Shown: positions 1 to 7,334 of the stretch, one piece after another | Position numbering within the stretch: the stretch's first letter is position 1 | Layout: the number at the start of each line of letters is the position of its first letter | Assembly: GCA_009784985.1 (NCBI GenBank) | Contig: WQXF01000007.1 | Span: 1 to 39,554, forward strand | DNA from: Clostridia bacterium | Lineage (GTDB): Bacteria > Bacillota > Clostridia > Christensenellales > Aristaeellaceae | DNA length: 39,554 nt | Reading direction: 5' to 3' | Program-made: the position numbers and the translations under genes | The notes under the pieces: generated by a model | What the model saw: the letters and a program-made list of their open reading frames with translations, nothing else | Databases searched by the model: none | What the model was told of the DNA's origin: nothing

Positions 1-957
1 GCGCTCCAACACATCTTGGGGCGGGTTGGACACCATGGAGTCCGTGTAATCCTCGCCCATCAGCTCGATGGCGCCGGTGTTGGGGATCGCATAACCTACG
101 TACTCGTAATTCTGCATCGCAATTTCCGGCTCACAAAGGAAGTCGATTAGCATCTGGGCCTCCACCGGGTTCCTTGAGCTGGCGGGAACACACATGGCGT
201 CAAAAAACAGATTGGAGCCTTCCAGCGGCACCACATAATCCAAATCCGGGTTTTCGTCCATGCAGTACTGGGCGTCGCCGCTCCACACCAGGGCCAGGGC
301 GGCTTCGCCGGCGATCATCTTGTCCTTCACCTCGTCTACCACATAAGCCAGCACCAGGGGGCTTTGCTCGATGAGGGACTGCTTGGCGGCCTCCAGCTCG
401 TCTGGATCGACGCTGTTCATCGAATACCCCAGGCGCTTGAGGGCGATGCCGATGGAGTCCCGGGCGCTGTTGAGCATCAGGATGTCGTAGGCGTAATTCT
501 CGTCCCACAGGGCATCCCAGGAGGTGGGGGGCTCCGGCACCATGTTGGTGTTGTACAGGATGCCTACCGTACCCCAAGTATACGGAACGGAATAAGCCTG
601 CTGCGGATCGTACACCTGGTTCAAAAACCGGGGATCGGTGTGCTGCATCGCGTTGGGCATGGCGGACAGTTCGATGGGCAGCAGCATCTCCTCGCGGATC
701 ATGCGCTCGATCATGTAATCAGAAGGGAACACCAAATCGTAGCTGGTGGCGCTCCGTTTGAGTTTGGTATACATGTCTTCGTTGGTTTCGTACATCTCGT
801 AGTTGATGCGGATGCCGGTGCGGGCGGTAAATTGATCCAGGGTGTCCATGTCGATGTAATCGCCCCAGTTGTACACGTTCAGGGTTACGCTGGCCGAGGC
901 CAGGGTTGCCGGAACCACCAGCAGGATAAGGGCCAGGGTTGCTACAAACTTTTTCAT
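1..957 (-). CDS. potD: Spermidine/putrescine ABC transporter substrate-binding protein PotD (C-terminus cut by window edge)
   Basis: Extracellular polyamine-binding component of the PotABCD importer. The visible 319 codons start at ATG 957 with a signal peptide (MKKFVATLALILLVVPATLA) and continue with NVYNWGDYID, the usual start of mature PotD-family proteins, followed by SYDLVFPSDYMIERM and VPYTWGTVGILYNT, both typical of this family. No lipobox cysteine is evident at the end of the signal, so it may be secreted or membrane-tethered by its uncleaved signal rather than lipidated. The start overlaps the potC stop in an ATGA (954-957), which suggests translational coupling. It is the last visible gene of a leftward operon with potA, potB and potC. 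The frame is open at base 1, so some C-terminal residues are missing. Polyamine specificity is inferred from family and operon. Confidence 0.95.
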   Translation of the reverse strand, partial: MKKFVATLALILLVVPATLASASVTLNVYNWGDYIDMDTLDQFTARTGIRINYEMYETNEDMYTKLKRSATSYDLVFPSDYMIERMIREEMLLPIELSAMPNAMQHTDPRFLNQVYDPQQAYSVPYTWGTVGILYNTNMVPEPPTSWDALWDENYAYDILMLNSARDSIGIALKRLGYSMNSVDPDELEAAKQSLIEQSPLVLAYVVDEVKDKMIAGEAALALVWSGDAQYCMDENPDLDYVVPLEGSNLFFDAMCVPASSRNPVEAQMLIDFLCEPEIAMQNYEYVGYAIPNTGAIELMGEDYTDSMVSNPPQDVLER

Positions 958-1754
958 ATGGGGATCTCCTTTCGGGTTTTTTTGTTCTGTTGCTTAAAGT
1001 TGGGTAGGTTTATGATGATCAGCAGCGTGAGCACCACCACAAAGATAACCGCGGATAGGGCGTTCAGTTTGGGGGATATGCCCCGCCGGGCCATGGAAAA
1101 GATGGTGATCGATAGGTTGGTAACGCCCGGGCCGGTGGTAAAGAGGCTGATGACAAAATCGTCGATGGACAGGGTAAATGCCAGCAGGAAACCACTGAAC
1201 ACGCCGGGCATGATGTCGGGCAGTATCACGCGGCAAAAGGCCTTAAAGGGGGTAGCGCCCAGGTCTTGCGCCGCCTCGGCCAGGTGGGGATCCAGCTGCC
1301 GTAGCTTGGGCAGCACGGAAAGAACAACGTAGGGGATACAAAACGCTACATGAGAGAGCAGCAGGGTTACGAAACCCAGCTCCATCCGCATGGCCGCGTA
1401 CAGCATTAGCAAGGATACGCCGGTTACGATCTCGCTGTTGAGCATGGGCAGGTTCGCCAGCGACAGCATGGCCTGGCGCAACCCCTTGCGCCGCAGTTGA
1501 TACAGGCCGATGGCGCCCAGCCCGCCGATCACCGTGGAGATGGCCGCTGCCGACAGGCCAATCACCAGCGTATTGCGCAGTGCGGTAAGGATCTGCTGGT
1601 CGCGAAGCAACTCGGCGTACCAATGCAAAGAGAAGCCGCCCCACAGGCCCCGGGACCTGCCCGCGTTAAACGAAAATACAATCAGCAGCACGATGGGCGC
1701 GTACAAAAAAAGCATGATGAGGGACATGTAGCTACGCTTTAGGAGCCGCATCAC
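954..1754 (-). CDS. potC: Spermidine/putrescine ABC transporter permease PotC
   Basis: Inner-membrane permease of the polyamine importer, 266 aa, the usual PotC length. About six hydrophobic segments are visible, the first near residues 8-30 (SYMSLIMLFLYAPIVLLIVF). The cytoplasmic EAA loop that docks onto PotA reads EAAQDLGATPFKAFCRVILP, a near-consensus binding-protein-dependent permease motif. Its ATG overlaps the potB stop (ATGA at 1751-1754) and its own stop overlaps the potD start, so potB-potC-potD look translationally coupled. Family assignment is firm; substrate choice between putrescine and spermidine cannot be read from the sequence. Confidence 0.95.
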   Translation of the reverse strand: MMRLLKRSYMSLIMLFLYAPIVLLIVFSFNAGRSRGLWGGFSLHWYAELLRDQQILTALRNTLVIGLSAAAISTVIGGLGAIGLYQLRRKGLRQAMLSLANLPMLNSEIVTGVSLLMLYAAMRMELGFVTLLLSHVAFCIPYVVLSVLPKLRQLDPHLAEAAQDLGATPFKAFCRVILPDIMPGVFSGFLLAFTLSIDDFVISLFTTGPGVTNLSITIFSMARRGISPKLNALSAVIFVVVLTLLIIINLPNFKQQNKKTRKEIPI

Positions 1755-2671
1755 CAGATACGCACCTCCTTTTGCCCCTTCTCCTCGGGATCGGCCCGGT
1801 TGATGGCGTACATAAACGCCAATACAATCACCATCACCAGCAGAGACATGGCCGCGCCGAAGTGCCAGTCGTTGGCACGGGTAAACTGTTGATGGATGAT
1901 GTCGCCCACCAGGGGCACCTTGCCGCTACCCAAGAGCTGAGAGATGACAAAAGCCGTAACCGATGGCACAAACACCATGGTGATCCCCTCCAGCACGCCG
2001 GGCAGGGAGAAGGGCAGGGTGATCCGCCAAAAGGCTTTCCGTGGGTTGGCGCCTAGGTCGGCGGCGGCATCCAGCTGGCTGTGATCGATCTTTTCCATCA
2101 CCGAGTACAGGGGCAGCACCATAAACGGCAAAAAGTTGTACACCATGCCCAGGATCACCGCGCCCTCACCCAGGAATATGATGGGCCTTTCCCGGCCCAA
2201 TGCCATCAGCAGTTGGTTGATCAGCCCGGTTTTTTCCAACAGTGACATCCAGGCGTAGGTGCGCAGCAAAAAGTTCATCCACATGGGCAGTATGATGAGC
2301 ATGAGTAGCAGGTTGCGGTGCTTAAAGCCCTTGCTGGTAAGGATCATCGATATGGGATATCCCAGCAGCAGGCAGATCACCGTGGTAACAAAGGCGATGT
2401 AGAGCGAACGCCACAGGAGCCGAAGGTACATCTCATCCGCCAGGCGGCGGAAGTTATCCAGCGAAAAGCTGGCTTGGGTTTGGTGAGGCGGCCACTGGCT
2501 TACGGTTCCGTCTTCTAGTTGATAGGCAACGGTGCCGTCGGCCAGTTCGATCTGGGTATACGGCACCGGGGCTTCCACGGTAACGCCGTAGTACACCACC
2601 AGCCCCAGGGGGATCAGGATAAAGATGACCAGCCATAGCCCAAAGGGAAGCAACAATCCTCTGCTTCGCAC
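1751..2671 (-). CDS. potB: Spermidine/putrescine ABC transporter permease PotB
   Basis: Second permease subunit of the polyamine importer, 306 aa. It starts at a GTG (2671) preceded by a GGGGGTGA ribosome-binding site; there is a 13-nt gap to the potA stop. The first membrane segment (residues 7-29) is followed by a long extracellular stretch (about 30-85) rich in Thr, Gln and acidic residues before the remaining segments; this loop is longer than I would expect for PotB but still within the family architecture. The EAA loop reads DAAADLGANPRKAFWRITLP. It pairs with PotC to form the membrane channel, energised by PotA. Confidence 0.95.
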   Translation of the reverse strand: MRSRGLLLPFGLWLVIFILIPLGLVVYYGVTVEAPVPYTQIELADGTVAYQLEDGTVSQWPPHQTQASFSLDNFRRLADEMYLRLLWRSLYIAFVTTVICLLLGYPISMILTSKGFKHRNLLLMLIILPMWMNFLLRTYAWMSLLEKTGLINQLLMALGRERPIIFLGEGAVILGMVYNFLPFMVLPLYSVMEKIDHSQLDAAADLGANPRKAFWRITLPFSLPGVLEGITMVFVPSVTAFVISQLLGSGKVPLVGDIIHQQFTRANDWHFGAAMSLLVMVIVLAFMYAINRADPEEKGQKEVRIW

Positions 2672-2684
2672 AACATCACCCCCT

Positions 2685-3776
2685 TTACATCAGGCCCTCT
2701 TCTTCCTCGTCATTCTCCCGTACATAATCGCTTTTGTGCATGATGTGGATATCCGATGGGGCTACAGTCACCAGCACTTCCGCGCCTGGCTCCCGGGCAT
2801 GGGTGGAATGCACCAGCACCACATCCTCGCCCACCAACACGCGCATCTCGTAGTGCACACCCTTAAACAGTGTGGACAACACCGTACCCTGCGGCGCGCC
2901 GTCGATTCCGGCTTCGGCTGGTTTGAGCTTGACGTCCTCCGGCCGCAGCACCACGTCGATGGGCACATTTTGGCCAAAACCCTTGTCTACGCAATTAAAC
3001 TCGCAGCCCAAAAAGATGGCGCGTTTGTCCTTTACCATGGTGCCGGCGTAGATGTTGCTTTCGCCGATAAAATCCGCCACAAAGGCGTTTTTCGGCTCGT
3101 TGTAGATGTCTTGCGGGGTGCCGATTTGTTGAATCTCGCCGCCGCGCATCACCACCACGGTATCCGACATGGTGAGCGCCTCCTCCTGATCGTGGGTTAC
3201 GTACAAAAAGGTGATGCCGCTCTCTACTTGGATGCGCTTAAGCTCGCCCTGCATCTCCTTGCGAAGCTTTAGGTCCAGCGCGCCCAGGGGTTCGTCGAGC
3301 AACAACACGTCGGGTTTGTTGATCAGCGCCCGGGCGATGGCCACCCGCTGCTGCTGCCCGCCGGACAGGGTTTTGACCGACCGCTTCTCGAACCCGGATA
3401 GGTTCACCAACTCCAGCATCTCAAGTACCCGGCGGGCGGTTTTTTGGCGGTCTTCTTTGCGCATGTCGGGCCCAAAGGATATGTTTTGGGCCACGTTCAT
3501 GTGTGGAAACAGCGCATACCGCTGGAACACCGTGTTGATGTTGCGCCGGTAGGGCGGCAGATTGACGATGCTTTTGCCGCGGTACAGCACGTCGCCGCTG
3601 GTAGGTTTTTCAAACCCGCCCACGATACGCAACGTGGTGGTTTTGCCGCAGCCCGAGGGGCCAAGCAGCGTTAAAAACTCGTTTTGATCGATGTACAGAT
3701 TGACGCCCTTAAGGGCCTCGTATCCGTCGCCAAACACCATGCGCAAGTCTTGGAGCACGATGAGATGATCTTGCAT
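2685..3776 (-). CDS. potA: Spermidine/putrescine ABC transporter ATP-binding protein PotA
   Basis: Cytoplasmic ATPase of the polyamine importer, 363 aa. Walker A GPSGCGKT (39-46), Q-loop region NTVFQRYALFPHM (81-93), signature LSGGQQQR (137-144), Walker B LLLDEP (158-163) and the switch histidine in LYVTHDQEEA are all present. A C-terminal TOBE-type regulatory domain follows (about 240-350). The start ATG at 3776 has GGGGTGG upstream. Only 36 bp separate it from the stop of the upstream secreted three-repeat protein, so it is probably co-transcribed with that gene and with the regulator further upstream. Confidence 0.96.
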   Translation of the reverse strand: MQDHLIVLQDLRMVFGDGYEALKGVNLYIDQNEFLTLLGPSGCGKTTTLRIVGGFEKPTSGDVLYRGKSIVNLPPYRRNINTVFQRYALFPHMNVAQNISFGPDMRKEDRQKTARRVLEMLELVNLSGFEKRSVKTLSGGQQQRVAIARALINKPDVLLLDEPLGALDLKLRKEMQGELKRIQVESGITFLYVTHDQEEALTMSDTVVVMRGGEIQQIGTPQDIYNEPKNAFVADFIGESNIYAGTMVKDKRAIFLGCEFNCVDKGFGQNVPIDVVLRPEDVKLKPAEAGIDGAPQGTVLSTLFKGVHYEMRVLVGEDVVLVHSTHAREPGAEVLVTVAPSDIHIMHKSDYVRENDEEEEGLM

Positions 3777-3812
3777 CTTGCCACCCCTTTGGAATGGAGA
3801 ATTAGGATTTCT

Positions 3813-5273
3813 TTACGGCGTCACCATCATGATTAGCGATGTGTATTCGTCCCCATGCTCCACCATCAACATATATATGATGCCGTCCCGGCTGTCCACG
3901 CAGACTAAAAAATCACCATCTTCGTCCTCGCGCAAGTTGGCGCGCAGGCCATCCATAAATGCGCGCGCATCCCCGGCGGACCAGCTTGGATCGATAACCT
4001 GCGCCGCGATGGCGAAGAAGGGCATCGCCTCATCAAAAGTGATGTCGCTTGCTGTGGCAGTGAGATAGAAATGCAGCGTGCCGTCCTGCGGATCAAGCGT
4101 GTGTCCCCATTCCATGCCGGCCATCGGGGTGTACACGTACCACTCGTCATAGACTACATAGGGCTCCTCCGGCAAAAGCGTATAGCCGGCTTCCTCGCAG
4201 GCCTGGCGAAAGCGGTGGTACGCCGTACCGGCGCTGAGCGCGTTCACGCGGCCGTCCTCTTGCTGCTCGTCATACAGGCTCTGCCGCATCGCCAGCAGGC
4301 CAAGCGTCCCATCCGATTCCATCAGCATGAAGTGGGTGTTGTAATACCACATACGGCTGGTTTTCCCGCCCGGCGCTTCAACCGTCTGCTCCAGCAGCGT
4401 TTCGTACATCGCGTCGATCTCGTTTGCTTCCAAGTGTGGGTCAATGGCGAACGCCAGCGCGAAAAACAGCCCCGGTATGTACTCCTGCAACGGGCTGCCG
4501 GGATACATAAATATCCCCTGGCCGCCGAACACATCGCCTGCGTAGATTTCCACCCACACCGCGTCCTCCGCCAACTCGCGGATAAACTGCAGCCCGGCGG
4601 GATCGTTGGTGTCCCATTCACCGGTTGAATCCTCCGCCAGCGTGAGCCCTATATGCCCGGCGATTGACCGGAACCGGCTATACACCGCATCCAATCTGGT
4701 TCTACTGGTTCCTTTCGGTTCCTCATACGGTTCCACGGGCAGTACCGCGAGCGTGGGGCCTTCCTCGCCGTGTTCCAGCGTGGTAAGCGAAAAGCGCCAC
4801 CGCCCGTAAAACACCACTCCTAAATACACGTCCGGCATGTCTTCCGCCACCGGTCTCATATCGAATGCCAATTCCTCCATCAGTTCATACGAGATTTCTT
4901 CGGTCAGCGCGGGTTCCACGGCACGCATACAGTCCTGGAAGATTGCCCAGAGCTCGTTTCCATCAAAGGAATCGTTGCTCGCGGAGCCGCAAAGGTACAT
5001 GGGCCATTCTTCATTTTCGTCATGATAGAATGCCTTGAATACGAAATCGCCAAAGGGCTCGTAGACACTGCCGCCGGTTTCGCTGGTTGTCGCTTCTCCG
5101 GGGAGCGTCGCTTGCATGCCGCGCTCCAGCCGAAGGGCTGCAAAGCGTTCGAATGCGGCTAAGGCTTCGGTTTGCGCGGGGTTTGGATCCGTATCGGCGG
5201 CAAAGACGGCCATCGGCAACACACAGGCGCAGCACAGGCACGCGGCGAGCAGCATACAAATGATTTTTCGCAT
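3813..5273 (-). CDS. Secreted protein of unknown function with three internal repeats, inside the pot operon
   Basis: I do not recognise this 486-aa protein. It begins with a clear Sec signal peptide (MRKIICMLLAACLCCACVLP, probable cleavage after VFA near residue 25), so the mature protein lies outside the membrane. By eye it has three weakly similar units of about 140 residues: roughly 38-185, 197-340 and 350-486. Each unit opens with a helix-like stretch (FERFAALRLERG, YSRFRSIAGHIGLTLAED, YHRFRQACEEAGYTLLPEE) and closes with a segment built as F-x2-F/A-x-A-x2-I/V-[DE]-P followed by about 25 residues and a beta-rich end (WAIFQDCMRAVEPAL; FFALAFAIDPHL; FFAIAAQVIDPSW). The composition is acidic. 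It lies 22 bp after the XRE-cupin regulator gene and 36 bp before potA, so it is probably expressed with polyamine uptake genes. A role as an accessory polyamine-related protein is only a guess from position. Confidence 0.85.
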   Translation of the reverse strand: MRKIICMLLAACLCCACVLPMAVFAADTDPNPAQTEALAAFERFAALRLERGMQATLPGEATTSETGGSVYEPFGDFVFKAFYHDENEEWPMYLCGSASNDSFDGNELWAIFQDCMRAVEPALTEEISYELMEELAFDMRPVAEDMPDVYLGVVFYGRWRFSLTTLEHGEEGPTLAVLPVEPYEEPKGTSRTRLDAVYSRFRSIAGHIGLTLAEDSTGEWDTNDPAGLQFIRELAEDAVWVEIYAGDVFGGQGIFMYPGSPLQEYIPGLFFALAFAIDPHLEANEIDAMYETLLEQTVEAPGGKTSRMWYYNTHFMLMESDGTLGLLAMRQSLYDEQQEDGRVNALSAGTAYHRFRQACEEAGYTLLPEEPYVVYDEWYVYTPMAGMEWGHTLDPQDGTLHFYLTATASDITFDEAMPFFAIAAQVIDPSWSAGDARAFMDGLRANLREDEDGDFLVCVDSRDGIIYMLMVEHGDEYTSLIMMVTP

Positions 5274-5295
5274 ACGATCACCTCTTCCTCTTACG

Positions 5296-5841
5296 TTAAA
5301 ACGTGGGCGGAGTGCTCACCCACAGCACGCTGGCTTCGGTTTTACCGGTGTTTTCCAGCCAATGCCGGGCGTCGGGCGTAAAGGAGAAACTGTCGCCCTT
5401 GCGGGCCTTCCATGCGCGTTCGCCCACGGTCAGTTGTACGTTTCCGGCCAGCACGTAGCCGAATTCCTCGCCCACATGGGGCATATCCACCTCGCTGCGG
5501 CCACCCGGCTCCAGCACCAGCAGAATGGGCTCCATGTCCTTCTTTTGTGCGTTGGGGATGAGCCAGTGGATTACCGAACCCTGCTCCGGGAATTCTTTGA
5601 TGAATACGTCTTCTTTGCGGAAAACCGGCTTTTCGGCGATTTCTCCGGCAAAAAACTCACGGAAGCTGGAGCCTAGGGTGGTGACGATATCCTCCAGCGT
5701 GGACAGGGAGGGCGACGTTTGGTTGCTCTCCAATTGGGAGATGAATCCCTTCGAAAGCTCGCACCGGTCGGCCAGTTCCTTTTGGGTAAGGTTATTGCGC
5801 AGCCGAAGGCTCTTGATTTTACCCCCGATGTTTAGCTCCAT
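5296..5841 (-). CDS. XRE-family transcriptional regulator with C-terminal cupin domain (PuuR-like), probable regulator of the pot operon
   Basis: DNA-binding regulator of 181 aa. The N-terminal helix-turn-helix (about 8-60) contains LRLRNNLTQKELADRCELSK and ISQLESNQTSPSLSTL, standard for the XRE/Cro fold; a cupin_2 domain (about 105-175) contains PHVGEEFGYVLAGNVQLTVG and GDSFSFTPDARHWLEN, and probably senses a small ligand. Regulators of this architecture commonly sit directly upstream of potABCD in Firmicutes and control polyamine uptake. I chose ATG 5841 because AGGTGG lies 8 nt upstream; the longer in-frame start at 5871 has no ribosome-binding site. A strong promoter lies at 5899-5927. 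It is the first gene of the leftward operon, so autoregulation is likely but no operator was identified with confidence. Confidence 0.92.
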   Translation of the reverse strand: MELNIGGKIKSLRLRNNLTQKELADRCELSKGFISQLESNQTSPSLSTLEDIVTTLGSSFREFFAGEIAEKPVFRKEDVFIKEFPEQGSVIHWLIPNAQKKDMEPILLVLEPGGRSEVDMPHVGEEFGYVLAGNVQLTVGERAWKARKGDSFSFTPDARHWLENTGKTEASVLWVSTPPTF

Positions 5842-5898
5842 AAAACCACCTACTTTGGTTTGATCGTACATAACTTTGAGTTTGTGCGAGCGAAACTT

Positions 5899-5927
5899 AT
5901 TAAAGCATATGGCGAGGCTGTTGTCAA
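5899..5927 (-). promoter_or_regulatory. Sigma-A type promoter of the regulator-pot operon
   Basis: On the minus strand TTGACA (5927-5922) is followed after exactly 17 nt by TTTAAT (5904-5899), a perfect -35 and a good -10 box, about 60 nt upstream of the regulator start at 5841. The promoter drives transcription leftward into the XRE-cupin gene and presumably through the three-repeat protein and potABCD. Confidence 0.75.
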
Positions 5928-6002
5928 GAGTTACTGAACAAAAAGTTTACCATCGATTTTGCGTCACAAAGATATGTTATACTGTTATCGCTTTGATTAA
6001 AT

Positions 6003-6015
6003 AGGAGGTTCTCCT
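6003..6015 (+). promoter_or_regulatory. Ribosome-binding site inside a small hairpin
   Basis: The Shine-Dalgarno AGGAGG (6003-6008) is immediately followed by its own complement: AGGAG-GTT-CTCCT forms a 5-bp stem with a 3-nt loop ending 1 nt before the ATG at 6017. If it forms, it would mask the ribosome-binding site and lower translation of the serine hydrolase gene. Confidence 0.5.
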
Positions 6016-6016
6016 C

Positions 6017-7210
6017 ATGAAAAACCTATCTCTAGGCCAAGCCCGCCGGCTTTCCCTGCTGCGCTGGACGCTGCCCCGTGCACCTGCGTCCAACGCTCAT
6101 CAGGCCATACAAGAGGCGTACAACCGGCTTTTCGCCCAGCACCGGGTGGTGGGCGGTGCGGTGTCCCTGGTAAGGCGGGGCAAGTTGCTGGCCACATTCA
6201 CCTATGGCAACGCACGGTTGGAGCTCCCCATACCCGTAGCCCCTGACACACTGTTCCGCATAGCATCGGTTTCAAAAACAATCGTCGCCATGGGCGTGAT
6301 GGCCCTGGTGGAGCGCGGTTTGCTAACGTTGGACGCAGATATCGGCGAGACGCTGGGCTATCCTGTGCGCAATCCAGCCTTCCCCGATGTGCCCATTACC
6401 CTGCGGCAACTGCTGACCCACACCTCCGGCCTGCGGGATGCCCCGGTGTACGAAGGCCCCGGCATTTCCGGGGCGCTCACCCTCAAACAGATGCTTTCGC
6501 CACCCCATGTGGCGCGCTGCTTTGCGCCCGTGCCGCCGGGGGAGTCCTTCCATTATAGTAATTTTGGAGCAGGCATCGTGGGTTCTGTGATGGGTGTGGC
6601 CACAGGCGCGCATTTTGATGATACGCTGCAAGCATCTTTGTTTGAACCCTTGGGCGTCACGGGCAGCTTTCTTCCCCAGCGTATGCTTCCTTTTGTGGAT
6701 AGGCTGGCCAGTGGGTATCGGGTTTCCCTTTTGCCGCGCCCAACCCGCATCGCCTACGACGCGCCCGCCCTGGCTGCCGCCCCGTTGCCAATCCCCGATC
6801 CCGAACGGGACTTTGCTCACGCGCCGGGCCGCCTGCTGATCTCCATGCCCGGCTTAACCAAGCTGCTGCGCTTGCTGGGCTCGGATGGAGAGGTCGACGG
6901 CGCGCGGGTGCTGTCGCCAGCGAGCATGGACGAGCTGCGTGCGGTACAAGATCATCGCGGTTCGGTGACCGGGCGGGCAGGGCGTGGGCTGGGGGTATCG
7001 TATTGCCCGCAAGTGATGGGCCGTGAGATGGTGATGGGCCACCAGGGCGTGGCCTACGGAAAAAACTGCGAGATGTGGATTGATCCCGCCACGGGCGACG
7101 GCGTGGCCATGGCTACGAACGGGGGATTGTTGTTTGCTACAAACAAGCTGGTGCATTGTGGGTGGGGGGCGGCGCGGTTGGGGTTTGAGGTGTTGGAGAG
7201 ACTTGAGTAA
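6017..7210 (+). CDS. Serine hydrolase of the beta-lactamase / D-aminopeptidase-like fold
   Basis: A 397-aa member of the penicillin-binding-protein-like serine hydrolases (class C beta-lactamase, AmpH, D-aminopeptidase and esterase relatives). The nucleophile motif SVSK is at 84-87, the YSN motif at 180-182 and HQG at 342-344 replaces KTG, as in many AmpC-like peptidases and esterases. No signal peptide is visible (the N-terminus is MKNLSLGQARR), so a cytoplasmic location is likely, which argues against a secreted beta-lactamase and for a peptidase or esterase. It is transcribed rightward, divergent from the pot operon, with TATACT at 5978-5983 as a candidate -10 box. Substrate is unknown. 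Confidence 0.9.
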   Translation: MKNLSLGQARRLSLLRWTLPRAPASNAHQAIQEAYNRLFAQHRVVGGAVSLVRRGKLLATFTYGNARLELPIPVAPDTLFRIASVSKTIVAMGVMALVERGLLTLDADIGETLGYPVRNPAFPDVPITLRQLLTHTSGLRDAPVYEGPGISGALTLKQMLSPPHVARCFAPVPPGESFHYSNFGAGIVGSVMGVATGAHFDDTLQASLFEPLGVTGSFLPQRMLPFVDRLASGYRVSLLPRPTRIAYDAPALAAAPLPIPDPERDFAHAPGRLLISMPGLTKLLRLLGSDGEVDGARVLSPASMDELRAVQDHRGSVTGRAGRGLGVSYCPQVMGREMVMGHQGVAYGKNCEMWIDPATGDGVAMATNGGLLFATNKLVHCGWGAARLGFEVLERLE

Positions 7211-7249
7211 CTCAGATGTGGATTTCAAAAGCGAAAAATGCAAATTATG

Positions 7250-7279
7250 TTGACAATGTACATACACATGCGGAATAAT
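7250..7279 (+). promoter_or_regulatory. Promoter of the AT-rich nuclease-like gene
   Basis: TTGACA (7250-7255) and AATAAT (7274-7279) are separated by 18 nt and lie about 55 nt upstream of the gene start at 7335. The AT-rich gene thus appears to carry its own promoter rather than depending on the hydrolase gene upstream. Confidence 0.6.
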
Positions 7280-7334
7280 ATGGGAAACAAGTCTTTTGTA
7301 GATTTGTTGATCATTGGATTACGGGGAGGCAATG

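Noticed and set aside
364-1332. Long plus-strand open frame (322 codons) opposite potD and potC
   Set aside because: It is antisense to strongly recognisable transporter genes, has no family features and results from GC-rich codon bias.
5842-5871. Upstream start for the XRE-cupin regulator
   Set aside because: No ribosome-binding site; ATG 5841 has AGGTGG at proper spacing and begins the usual N-terminus.
6017-7210. Secreted beta-lactamase conferring resistance
   Set aside because: There is no signal peptide and the third motif is HQG, so a peptidase or esterase is at least as likely.
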